Origin: BOG-908 sp964657885
Lineage (GTDB): Bacteria; Pseudomonadota; Alphaproteobacteria; Acetobacterales; Acetobacteraceae
Reading direction: 5' to 3'
DNA: 6,077 bases
Assembly: GCA_964657885.1 (NCBI GenBank)
Contig: CAZZWO010000190.1
Location: 1 to 6,077 of the forward strand
Position 1 is the stretch's first letter, and each line of letters starts with the position of its first letter. Shown here piece by piece: positions 1 through 5,863 of this stretch. The notes beneath the pieces were generated by a model. The model had not been told where the DNA came from. It worked only from the letters and a program-made list of their open reading frames with translations, and did no database searches. A program made the position numbers and the translations under genes.

Positions 1-2
1 GC

Positions 3-662
3 AGCGGCATGATCGCGCCCGACATGGCGACCATGCTGTGCTTCGTGTTCACCGATGCCGCACTCCCGGCCGCCGTGCTGCAGCCGATGCTGGCCGCCTC
101 GGTCGATCGCAGCTTCAACTGCATAACCGTCGATGCCGACACCTCGACCAGCGACACCGTCCTGCTGTTCGCGACCGGCGAAGGTGGGAACAGCGCGTCG
201 GATACCTCGGACTTCGCCCGCGCCCTCGACGAGGTGCTGCTGGACCTCGCACTGATGGTGGTGCGCGACGGCGAGGGCGCGCAGAAACTGGTGCGGATCG
301 ACGTGACCGGCGCCACCGACGACGGCTCCGCCCGGCGGGTAGCGCTGGCCATCGCCAACTCGCCGCTGGTCAAGACGGCAATCGCCGGCGAGGATGCTAA
401 TTGGGGCCGCATCGTCATGGCGGTGGGCCGCGCCGGCGAACCGGCCGACCGGGACCGCCTGGCCATCGCGGTGGGCGGTGTCTGGATGGCCCGCAACGGC
501 ACCGTCGTCCAAGGCTATGACGAAGCGCCGGTTGTCGCGCATATGCGTGGCCGGGAGATCGGCGTCGCGGTGGATCTCGGGCTTGGCGACGGGCGCGGAA
601 CCGCATGGACCTGCGACCTGACGCACGGCTACATCGACATCAACGGAAGCTACAGGAGCTAG
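3..662 (+). CDS. argJ: ArgJ, bifunctional glutamate N-acetyltransferase / amino-acid acetyltransferase, C-terminal part (5' end outside window)
   Basis: ArgJ moves the acetyl group from N-acetylornithine to glutamate in the cyclic arginine pathway, and in bifunctional versions also makes N-acetylglutamate from acetyl-CoA; it is cytoplasmic. The reading frame is open to the left edge, and the ATG at position 9 is an internal Met of the conserved stretch S-G-M-I-A-P-D-M-A-T-M-L, not the start. In this family the precursor cleaves itself between Ala and Thr of that ATML motif; here the Thr codon is at 30-32, so the window holds almost exactly the beta chain with its N-terminal nucleophile Thr. 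Other family hallmarks are G-E-D-A-N-W-G-R-I (about codons 127-135 counted from position 9) and the terminal G-Y-I-D-I-N-G-S-Y-R-S. The gene ends in TAG at 660-662, with an AGGAG just before the stop that probably serves the next gene. No frameshift is seen. Identity is firm; whether it is mono- or bifunctional cannot be told from this part. Confidence 0.95.
   Translation, partial: SGMIAPDMATMLCFVFTDAALPAAVLQPMLAASVDRSFNCITVDADTSTSDTVLLFATGEGGNSASDTSDFARALDEVLLDLALMVVRDGEGAQKLVRIDVTGATDDGSARRVALAIANSPLVKTAIAGEDANWGRIVMAVGRAGEPADRDRLAIAVGGVWMARNGTVVQGYDEAPVVAHMRGREIGVAVDLGLGDGRGTAWTCDLTHGYIDINGSYRS
654..658 (+). promoter_or_regulatory. Shine-Dalgarno-like AGGAG at the end of argJ
   Basis: AGGAG lies inside the last codons of argJ. 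Seven bases downstream is an ATC at 666-668, in frame with the GNAT/Nudix protein. The next canonical start in that frame is the TTG at 717, 58 bases away, too far for this site. The site therefore argues that translation of the next gene begins near 666. Confidence 0.45.
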
Positions 663-716
663 GCCATCGACGCCGCTGCCGACAGCTTCGAGCCACTCGT
701 CACCGAGCGTCTGACG

Positions 717-1658
717 TTGCGGCCGCCGGTGGCCGACGACGCCGAGACCATCCACAGGCTGGTGAACACCTGGCCGGTGGTGCGCATGCTGGCGCCGCTG
801 CCCTACCCCTATCCGCGCTCGCTGACCGACGAGTGGATCGCATCGGTCGGCGAACAGCGCCGGCGCGGCACCGCCTACCACCTCGCGATCACCGGCCAGG
901 AAGACGGGCGCGAGATGGTGATCGGCTGCGTCGGCCTGCGGCTGGATGCCGGGCCGCGCACCGGCAGCCTCGGCTATTGGGTCGGCGAGCGCTTTTGGGG
1001 GCACGGCGTCGCCAGCGAGGCCGCCGGGCGGACCCTGCGCTGGGGGCTGGCCAACCTGCCGATCGACCGTGTGGTTGCGCAGGTGTCGATCGACAACCCG
1101 GCTTCGGCCTCCGTCCTGCGCCGGCTCGGGTTCCGCGAGATCGGGCGCGACACCCAGCACTTTCTGGCGCGCGACGCGGAGGCTGAGGTGCTGGTGTTCG
1201 AGGCGACGCGCGAGGACATCTTCGGCCATGTCGAAACCGGTGAACCCGAAGCCGGCCAGAAGCCGCTGCTGCTGGTCGCCGCCTGCGCCCTGGTCGATGT
1301 CGATGGCCGCGTGCTGCTGGCCCGCCGCCCCGAAGGCAAGAAGATGGCCGGCCTGTGGGAATTTCCCGGCGGCAAGCTGCATCCGGGCGAAACGCCCGAG
1401 GTGGCGCTGATCCGCGAGCTGCGCGAGGAGCTGGGCATCGACGTCGCCGAGGCGTGCCTCGCGCCGTTCGCCTTCGCCAGCCACGCCTATGACCGCTTTC
1501 ATTTGCTGATGCCGCTGTTCCTGTGCCGCCGCTGGCAGGGCTTCGTGCAGCCGCTGGAAGGGCAGGCCCTGGCTTGGGTACGCCCCGCCAAGCTGACCGA
1601 TTACGAGATGCCGGCGGCCGACAAGCCCCTGGTGCCGCTGCTGCGGGATTTTCTGTAA
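717..1658 (+). CDS. GNAT N-acetyltransferase fused to a Nudix (MutT-like) NTP pyrophosphohydrolase
   Basis: Residues are counted from the TTG at 717. Residues 1 to about 168 form a GNAT domain of the RimJ/RimL type, with the acetyl-CoA pyrophosphate loop R92-F-W-G95-H-G97 and the late motif N-P-A-S-A-S-V-L-R-R-L-G-F. About 15 residues of linker lead to a Nudix domain (about 184-313) with a complete Nudix box: G219, E225, R233-E234, E237-E238, G240. The W-E-F-P-G-G-K lead-in resembles MutT proteins that remove 8-oxo-dGTP from the nucleotide pool; the acetyl acceptor is unknown. In many alphaproteobacteria separate GNAT and mutT genes follow argJ, so this looks like a fusion of neighbours. The frame is open back to the argJ stop, and the codons at 696-716 encode conserved GNAT strand residues (T-E-R-L-T-L before R-P-P), yet no ATG, GTG or TTG occurs between 663 and 716. 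TTG 717 is the first canonical start but clips that strand; ATC 666 behind AGGAG is the likelier true start, giving about 330 aa. Domain calls are firm; the start is uncertain. Confidence 0.88.
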   Translation: MRPPVADDAETIHRLVNTWPVVRMLAPLPYPYPRSLTDEWIASVGEQRRRGTAYHLAITGQEDGREMVIGCVGLRLDAGPRTGSLGYWVGERFWGHGVASEAAGRTLRWGLANLPIDRVVAQVSIDNPASASVLRRLGFREIGRDTQHFLARDAEAEVLVFEATREDIFGHVETGEPEAGQKPLLLVAACALVDVDGRVLLARRPEGKKMAGLWEFPGGKLHPGETPEVALIRELREELGIDVAEACLAPFAFASHAYDRFHLLMPLFLCRRWQGFVQPLEGQALAWVRPAKLTDYEMPAADKPLVPLLRDFL

Positions 1659-1669
1659 CAACCTCCCTC

Positions 1670-1691
1670 GTCCGGCCGGACCAGGCCGGAC
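1670..1691 (+). promoter_or_regulatory. GC-rich hairpin just upstream of the mgtC-like ribosome binding site
   Basis: GTCCGGCC (1670-1677) can pair with GGCCGGAC (1684-1691) around a six-base loop, giving an uninterrupted 8-bp stem. The left half also belongs to a perfect 12-bp palindrome at 1670-1681, and GGCCGGACC is directly repeated at 1674-1682 and 1684-1692. The structure sits 11 bases after the stop of the GNAT/Nudix gene and ends 4 bases before AGGGG (1696-1700), the likely ribosome binding site of the next gene. There is no T-tract, so it is not a standard intrinsic terminator. It could limit read-through, protect an mRNA end, act as an operator palindrome or affect translation initiation; the role is inference. 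Confidence 0.4.
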
Positions 1692-1711
1692 CGCCAGGGG
1701 TGACGACGACG

Positions 1712-2494
1712 ATGTGGAGCAGTTTCGGCCTGACCGCCTCGACCGCAGTACAGCTCGGCGAGTTGACGCTGGCCTTCGTGCTGTCGGCGCTGGTCGGCCT
1801 GGAACGCGAGATCCGGCAGAAAAGCGCGGGCTTGCGCACCTACACCCTGGTCGGCGTCTCGGCGGCGCTGTTCATGCTGGTCTCCAAGTTCGGCTTCAAC
1901 GACGTGCTGGCCGGCGGCCGGGTCGTCGTCGATCCGTCGCGCGTCGCGGCGCAGATCGTCTCGGGCATCGGCTTCATCGGCGGCGGCGTCATCTTCATGC
2001 GCCAGGACGTGGTGCGCGGCCTGACCACCGCGGCATCCGTCTGGCTGACGGCGGCGCTCGGCATGGCGTGCGGCGCCGGACTGCCCGCGCTGGCGGTGGC
2101 GACCACGATCGGCCATTTCGTCATCATGCTCGGCTTCCCGCGGCTGGTCCGCGCGCTGCCGAGGGACCGCCGCACCAGCACCCGCATCCGCGTCGCCTAT
2201 CACGACGGGCGCGGCCTGCTGCGCACCATCCTGATCGCCTGCACCGGGCTGCGCTTCGCCATCGACAACGTCGAGATCGAGCGTGAGGACCTGCTGCACG
2301 ACCGGATGGAGGAGGCGCGCGATGCGGCCGACGAGGAAGGCGTCGATGTGCGGCCGCCCCGCCCGGAGCGGCTGGTGGTGTTGCGGCTGCAGGTCAGGGG
2401 CAAGCGGCCGGTTTCGCACCTGGTCGCCAAGCTCAGCGCGGTCGAAGGCGTGGTCGGCGTGGGGACGGTCGACAGCCAGCCGGAGCTGGACTGA
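1712..2494 (+). CDS. MgtC/SapB family inner-membrane protein
   Basis: This 260-aa protein belongs to the MgtC/SapB family, whose best-studied member helps Salmonella cope with low magnesium and life in macrophages partly by inhibiting the F1Fo ATPase. In environmental bacteria the role is much less clear, so the name marks the family, not virulence. Family motifs are G-L-E-R-E (residues 29-33), A-G-L-R-T-Y-T-L-V (39-47), G-I-G-F-I-G-G-G-V-I (85-94) and G-L-T-T-A-A-S-V-W (103-111). Hydrophobic stretches near 14-30, 43-58, 80-96 and 107-143 fit four to five membrane spans. Residues from about 155 form a soluble, charged C-terminal domain like the ACT-like domain of longer MgtC proteins, with an acidic insert at 188-210. 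ATG 1712 is chosen because AGGGG lies 11 bases upstream; the GTG at 1700 overlaps that site, and the frame remains open further upstream only by overlapping the Nudix domain. Family assignment is firm, physiological role unknown. Confidence 0.9.
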   Translation: MWSSFGLTASTAVQLGELTLAFVLSALVGLEREIRQKSAGLRTYTLVGVSAALFMLVSKFGFNDVLAGGRVVVDPSRVAAQIVSGIGFIGGGVIFMRQDVVRGLTTAASVWLTAALGMACGAGLPALAVATTIGHFVIMLGFPRLVRALPRDRRTSTRIRVAYHDGRGLLRTILIACTGLRFAIDNVEIEREDLLHDRMEEARDAADEEGVDVRPPRPERLVVLRLQVRGKRPVSHLVAKLSAVEGVVGVGTVDSQPELD

Positions 2495-2534
2495 CCGCGC
2501 CGCCGCTGGGCCGACTTTCCTTCGCCGGAAGCCG

Positions 2535-2551
2535 CTTCTATCTTCCGCGCC
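2535..2551 (+). promoter_or_regulatory. Possible -10 element and leaderless start before the CinA-type gene
   Basis: The 57-base gap between the mgtC-like stop and the ATG at 2552 has no ribosome binding site at normal spacing. It contains TTCTATCTT (2535-2543), an A/T-richer patch in a GC-rich setting, about 8 bases before the ATG. That could be a -10 element for a transcript starting at or very near the ATG. No convincing -35 box is seen, so this is only a weak suggestion. Confidence 0.2.
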
Positions 2552-3298
2552 ATGAATCCGACCGCCTGCATCGTCATCATCGGCAACGAGGTCCTGTCCG
2601 GCCGTACGCAGGATGCCAACACGGTCTATCTCGCCCGCCGGCTGGGCGAGCTCGGCATCCCGCTGCGCGAGGTGCGGGTCATCCCGGACGTCGCGCGCAC
2701 CATCATCGGCACGGTGAACGAGGTTCGCGCCCGCTTCGACCACGTGTTCACCACCGGCGGCATCGGCCCCACCCACGACGACATCACCAGCGAGTGCATC
2801 GCCGCGGCGTTCGGCGTGCCCTGGGAACCGCAGCCGGAAGTCTGGGCACGGATGGAAGCGCATTACCCGCCCGGCGATTTCAACGCGGCGCGGCAGCGCA
2901 TGGCGACCATGCCGCGCGGCGCCGTGCTGATCGGCGACGGGCACATCGCCCCTGGTTTCTCGATCGGCAACGTGCACGTCATGGCCGGCGTGCCAAGCAT
3001 CATGCGCCACATGTTCGAGGCGCTGGCGCCGACGCTGCGGGGCGGCGCCCCCGTGCAGTCTCGCAGCGTGCATGCCACCGGCGTGCGCGAGGGCGAGATC
3101 GCCGAACGCCTCAGCCAGGTCCAGGACCGCTTCCCCGCGCTCGATATCGGCAGCTACCCGTATTTCCGCGACGGCAACTCGGGCGTGGCGATCGTCGCCA
3201 AAGGCACCGACGCGCCATCCGCGGAAGCGGCGATCGGCGAGGTCACCGCCCTGTTCCGCGCCCTCGGCGCCGACCCGGTGCAAGGCGAACCCGGCTAA
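2552..3298 (+). CDS. CinA N-terminal-type (MoCF_biosynth / COG1058) domain protein
   Basis: This 248-aa protein is a stand-alone version of the domain found at the N-terminus of CinA and, in eukaryotes, in front of FAD synthase. The fold is that of molybdopterin-binding MoaB/MogA proteins, but for CinA-type members nucleotide pyrophosphatase activity (for example on ADP-ribose or FAD-like dinucleotides) is the better-supported role. Visible motifs are I-I-G-N-E-V-L-S-G (9-17), T-T-G-G-I-G-P-T-H-D-D (67-77), V-M-A-G-V-P-S-I-M (143-151) and the later I-G-S-Y-P-Y-F (199-205), which resembles the corresponding region of the FAD synthase-linked domain. The C-terminal nicotinamide-nucleotide amidase (PncC) domain of full CinA is absent, as is common for alphaproteobacterial homologues of about 250 aa. 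The ATG at 2552 begins the family's usual N-terminal strand, though no clear ribosome binding site precedes it. It is often labelled competence/damage-inducible protein A, but nothing here supports a role in competence. Substrate unknown. Confidence 0.88.
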   Translation: MNPTACIVIIGNEVLSGRTQDANTVYLARRLGELGIPLREVRVIPDVARTIIGTVNEVRARFDHVFTTGGIGPTHDDITSECIAAAFGVPWEPQPEVWARMEAHYPPGDFNAARQRMATMPRGAVLIGDGHIAPGFSIGNVHVMAGVPSIMRHMFEALAPTLRGGAPVQSRSVHATGVREGEIAERLSQVQDRFPALDIGSYPYFRDGNSGVAIVAKGTDAPSAEAAIGEVTALFRALGADPVQGEPG

Positions 3299-3316
3299 GG
3301 CCGTGAACCATCCTGA

Positions 3317-3343
3317 CAGCCGGAAATGGGCGCCGTTCGGCTG
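3317..3343 (+). terminator. Imperfect hairpin between the CinA-type gene and kaiC, possible weak terminator
   Basis: CAGCCG (3317-3322) pairs with CGGCTG (3338-3343), and the stem extends to about 8 bp (AA with TT) if one G is bulged, around a loop of about 10 bases. It starts 19 bases after the CinA-type stop. What follows (GTATGTTGACC) is only mildly T-rich, so factor-independent termination would be weak. Its place suggests a boundary between the housekeeping genes and the Kai cluster. Confidence 0.3.
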
Positions 3344-3344
3344 G

Positions 3345-3377
3345 TATGTTGACCTAAAGCGTGGAACACCAGGGCAA
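3345..3377 (+). promoter_or_regulatory. Candidate promoter region of the kai cluster
   Basis: The 102-base gap before kaiC is the only intergenic space from which the Kai cluster could be separately transcribed. It contains TTGACC (3349-3354), five of six matches to a sigma-70 -35 box, but no good -10 at 16-18 bases downstream. TATGTT (3345-3350) could instead be a -10 element without a recognisable -35. No GGAAC...CGTT pair of the EcfG general-stress type with correct spacing was found. Location is sensible, elements are weak. Confidence 0.2.
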
Positions 3378-3400
3378 CGACACCGAAGGTACGCCGCCGA

Positions 3401-5116
3401 ATGACCGAGGCCCTCCCCGCAACGCACAGCGATTCCAGGCCCGGCCTGCCCAAGGCGCCCACCGGGATCGCCGGTTTCGACGAGATCACCCTGGGCGGGC
3501 TGCCGGCCGGACGGCCCTCGCTGGTCTGCGGCGCCGCGGGCTGCGGCAAGACGCTGTTCGCGGTCACCTTCCTGGTGAACGGCGCCACGCTGAACGACGA
3601 ACCCGGCGTGTTCATGAGCTTCGAGGAACAGGCGTCAGACCTCGCCGCCAACGTCGCTTCCCTCGGCTACGACCTCGACGGGCTGATCGCATCGCGGCGC
3701 CTGGTCGTCGATCACGTCCGGGTCGAGCGGTCCGAGATCGAGGAATCGGGTGCCTACGACCTGGAAGGGCTGTTCGTCAGGCTGGGCTACGCGGTGGACA
3801 GCATCGGCGCCAAGCGCGTGGTGCTCGACACGCTGGAGACGCTGTTCGCCGGCTTCACCGACGCCTCCGTGCTGCGCGCCGAACTGCGCCGCCTGTTCGG
3901 CTGGCTGAAGGAGCGGCGGCTGACCGCCATCATCACCGGCGAGCGCGGCGAAGGCCAGCTCACGCGGCACGGCCTGGAAGAATACGTCTCCGACTGCGTG
4001 ATCCTGCTGGACAACCGGGTAGTGGACCAGATCACCACCCGCCGGCTGCGCGTGGTGAAGTATCGCGGCTCGGCGCACGGCACCAACGAGTACCCCTTCC
4101 TGATCGACGACCAGGGCATCAGCGTCCTGCCGGTCACCTCCTCAGGGCTGGACCGCAAATCCGACGACGGCCTGTTCTCGACCGGGATCGCCGGGCTGGA
4201 CGCCATGCTCGAACATGGCGGCTTCTACCGCGGCTCGAGCATCCTGCTGTCCGGCGTCGCCGGCACCGGCAAGACCACGATCGCCACCGAATTCGCCGAG
4301 GCGTCCTGCGCGCGCGGCGAGCGCTGCCTGTATTTCGTGCTGGAGGAGAGCGCCACCGAGATCGTCCGCAACGCGCGTTCGGTCGGCATCGACCTGGCGG
4401 CCAGGGTCCACTCCGGGCTGCTCCGGTTCGAGGCTGCGCGGCCCAGCCTGTTCGGCCTGGAGATGCACCTGGCGCGGATGAACCGCGACCTCGAGCAGTT
4501 CAAGCCGTCGCTGGTGGTGATCGACCCCCTCTCGGCGTTCCGGGGACCGTCGATCGAGGTGCACGCCACCATGCTGCGGATGATCGACCTGCTGAAAAGC
4601 CGCGGCATCTCGGGCCTGTTCACCAGCCTGAGAACCGACGGCTCGGCCGGCGATGGAACCGATCAGGGCTTGTCGTCGCTGATGGACACATGGATCAAGC
4701 TCATGGACGTGGAAGCGAACGGCGAACGCAACCGCGTCATGTACATCATCAAGTCGCGCGGAATGAGTCACTCGAACCAGATGCGCGAGTACCGGATCAC
4801 CGCGCAGGGCGTGGAACTGATCGAGGCGTATGTCGGGCGGGAAGGCGTGCTGACCGGCACCGCGCGGCATGTCCAGGAGGCACGCGAGCGGGCCGAGACG
4901 GCGCTCCGCACGCAGGAGATCGAGCGGCGGCGGCGGGAGCTCGCCCGCAAGCGCGCATCGCTGGAGCGGCAGATCGCCGAGCTTCGCGAAACCCTGGAGC
5001 GCGAGGAGGAGGAAGCCGAAGCGCTGCTCCGGCAGAGCGACGCGCGCGAGGCGGCGCTGGCACAGGAGCGGCTGGAGCTGTCGAAGCAGCGCGGCATGGC
5101 CGGTGTCCCGCGATGA
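3401..5116 (+). CDS. kaiC: KaiC, circadian-clock-type ATPase/autokinase with C-terminal coiled coil
   Basis: KaiC is a hexameric double-domain ATPase that phosphorylates and dephosphorylates itself and binds KaiB. Domain CI (about 20-245) has Walker A G44-A-A-G-C-G-K50-T51, catalytic E75-E76 and Walker B D143. Domain CII (about 258-475) has G285-V-A-G-T-G-K291-T292, E315-E316 and Walker B D375. Aligned by eye to cyanobacterial KaiC, the autophosphorylation pair Ser431/Thr432 corresponds to S425-S426, so the pair is Ser-Ser; the preceding family His is replaced by Gly423. From about 484 to 562 the chain is almost purely charged helix, with I507, L514, L521 and L528 seven apart and I525 and L532 in the intervening position: a coiled coil replacing the short cyanobacterial KaiA-binding tail. 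At 571 aa it is about 50 residues longer than cyanobacterial KaiC. ATG 3401 is the only start, since an in-frame stop lies at 3350 and no other start intervenes; AAGG at 3386-3389 may aid initiation. The stop overlaps the kaiB1 start (ATGA). No kaiA is seen. Identity is firm; real oscillation rather than hourglass timing is unknown. Confidence 0.96.
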   Translation: MTEALPATHSDSRPGLPKAPTGIAGFDEITLGGLPAGRPSLVCGAAGCGKTLFAVTFLVNGATLNDEPGVFMSFEEQASDLAANVASLGYDLDGLIASRRLVVDHVRVERSEIEESGAYDLEGLFVRLGYAVDSIGAKRVVLDTLETLFAGFTDASVLRAELRRLFGWLKERRLTAIITGERGEGQLTRHGLEEYVSDCVILLDNRVVDQITTRRLRVVKYRGSAHGTNEYPFLIDDQGISVLPVTSSGLDRKSDDGLFSTGIAGLDAMLEHGGFYRGSSILLSGVAGTGKTTIATEFAEASCARGERCLYFVLEESATEIVRNARSVGIDLAARVHSGLLRFEAARPSLFGLEMHLARMNRDLEQFKPSLVVIDPLSAFRGPSIEVHATMLRMIDLLKSRGISGLFTSLRTDGSAGDGTDQGLSSLMDTWIKLMDVEANGERNRVMYIIKSRGMSHSNQMREYRITAQGVELIEAYVGREGVLTGTARHVQEARERAETALRTQEIERRRRELARKRASLERQIAELRETLEREEEEAEALLRQSDAREAALAQERLELSKQRGMAGVPR

Positions 5117-5517
5117 CCGGCGCGACGCCGCCCGATCCCGCCGCGGCACCCGAGGCAGGCGAGGACATCGCCGACTACCAGGACCCGAACCAGTATCACC
5201 TCAAGCTGTATGTGGCCGGGCAGACGGTGAAGTCGCTCGCCGCGATCGCCAACCTTAAGCGGGTCTGCGAGGAGCATCTGGCCGGCCGTTACGATATCGA
5301 AGTCATCGACCTGGTCACCAACCCGCAGCTTGCGGCGGGCGACCAGATCCTCGCCATCCCGACACTGGTCCGCAAGCTGCCGGCGCCGCTGAAGCGCATC
5401 ATCGGCGACCTGTCCAACACCGAGAAGGTGCTGGTCGGCCTCGACATCCGGCCACGCCCGCCGGCCGGTCCCGGCACTGCGGCAAGCCCGGAACCATCAA
5501 GAAGCATGAGAGGTTGA
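5113..5517 (+). CDS. kaiB: KaiB, first copy (KaiB1), with N- and C-terminal extensions
   Basis: KaiB is a small thioredoxin-like, fold-switching protein that binds the CI ring of KaiC and changes its ATPase and phosphorylation cycle. In this 134-aa copy the KaiB core spans about 28-112: Y-H-L-K-L-Y-V-A-G (28-36), then V-I-D near 64-66, P-T-L near 83-85, I-I-G-D-L-S (about 96-101) and the V-G-L-D of residues 108-111. The Tyr at the start of strand 1 and the Gly109 and Asp111 positions, which in cyanobacterial KaiB tune the fold switch, are all kept. The core is preceded by about 27 residues rich in Ala, Pro and acidic residues and followed by about 22 residues rich in Pro, Ser and Arg, both probably disordered; cyanobacterial KaiB lacks such a long N-terminal extension. 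The ATG overlaps the kaiC stop by four bases, implying translational coupling. Of the two copies this one looks nearer to cyanobacterial KaiB and is the likelier canonical KaiC partner (inference). Confidence 0.95.
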   Translation: MTGATPPDPAAAPEAGEDIADYQDPNQYHLKLYVAGQTVKSLAAIANLKRVCEEHLAGRYDIEVIDLVTNPQLAAGDQILAIPTLVRKLPAPLKRIIGDLSNTEKVLVGLDIRPRPPAGPGTAASPEPSRSMRG

Positions 5518-5849
5518 CCGCCGGCCAGGCGACACTCGACGACACACCGGGCAACACACCGGCCGGGAGCTACACGCTGCGGCTGTTCGTCGCCGGAACG
5601 ACATGGCGGTCGCAGAATGCCATCGAAAACCTTCGCCGTGTCTGCAACGAACGGCTCCCCGGCCTCTTCGACCTGGAAGTGATCGACATCTACCAGCAGC
5701 CCGAACTCGCCTCACGCTACCAGGTCGTCGCCGCGCCGACGCTGTTGAAGCTCACGCCCGCCCCGGTCCGGCGCATCGTCGGCGACCTGTCGCATACCGA
5801 GCGCCTGCTCCGCGGACTGGACCTGCCGCAAATGCCGGCCGTGCCGTGA
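5514..5849 (+). CDS. kaiB: KaiB, second divergent copy (KaiB2)
   Basis: This is a second KaiB-fold protein of 111 aa. Its core (about 20-104) aligns without gaps to the upstream KaiB with 46 of 85 residues identical by hand count, so the two are paralogues rather than a recent duplication. It keeps the strand-1 Tyr (Y20), P-T-L (75-77), I-V-G-D-L-S (88-93) and the fold-switch positions Gly101 and Asp103. Differences include W31, Y60-Q-Q in place of V-T-N, and R68-Y69 where the first copy has G-D. The N-terminal extension is shorter (about 19 residues) and there is almost no C-terminal tail. The start is TTG at 5514, overlapping the kaiB1 stop by four bases (TTGA); there is no other start before the conserved core, and AGAGG abuts the TTG too closely to be an ideal ribosome binding site, so expression probably depends on termination-reinitiation and may be lower than that of the first copy. 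It could compete with KaiB1 for KaiC, or have left the clock and serve the downstream sensor. Confidence 0.93.
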   Translation: MTAGQATLDDTPGNTPAGSYTLRLFVAGTTWRSQNAIENLRRVCNERLPGLFDLEVIDIYQQPELASRYQVVAAPTLLKLTPAPVRRIVGDLSHTERLLRGLDLPQMPAVP

Positions 5850-5851
5850 GC

Positions 5852-5856
5852 GGAGG
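5852..5856 (+). promoter_or_regulatory. Ribosome binding site GGAGG for the sensor gene
   Basis: GGAGG lies just after the kaiB2 stop and seven bases before a GTG at 5864, an ideal distance. This favours GTG 5864 over the in-frame GTG at 5846, which overlaps the kaiB2 stop but has no ribosome binding site in front of it. Confidence 0.6.
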
Positions 5857-5863
5857 CCGGCCC

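Noticed and set aside
9..11. ATG at position 9 as the start of a 217-aa protein.
   Set aside because: The frame continues to the window edge and this Met belongs to the conserved internal cleavage-site region of ArgJ.
1523..1711. N-terminal extension of the mgtC-like frame by 63 codons.
   Set aside because: It would overlap the Nudix domain and adds a non-membrane, Ala/Gly/Arg-rich stretch; ATG 1712 with AGGGG upstream fits the family's N-terminus.
889..1839. A 316-codon - strand open frame opposite the GNAT/Nudix gene.
   Set aside because: Extreme Arg/Pro/Ala/Gly composition without motifs; an antisense shadow.
3299..3400. A kaiA gene, small RNA or EcfG-type promoter before kaiC.
   Set aside because: The gap is only 102 bases with no coding frame of note, and no GGAAC and CGTT pair at the right spacing.
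1601..3427. A 608-codon open frame on the - strand opposite the mgtC-like and CinA-type genes.
   Set aside because: Composition (His/Asp/Arg/Ala-rich, no domain pattern) is typical of antisense shadow frames in high-GC genomes, and the + strand genes over it are convincing.
4142..5149. A 335-codon - strand open frame opposite the second half of kaiC.
   Set aside because: It mirrors kaiC codon periodicity and has no recognisable motif.
3361..5517. A 718-codon open frame running across kaiC in another frame and ending as KaiB1, looking like a giant fusion.
   Set aside because: Only its last 134 codons (from ATG 5113) show protein-family sequence. The rest is Arg/Pro/Ala-rich shadow translation of kaiC in GC-rich DNA, and kaiC in its own frame has all KaiC motifs.
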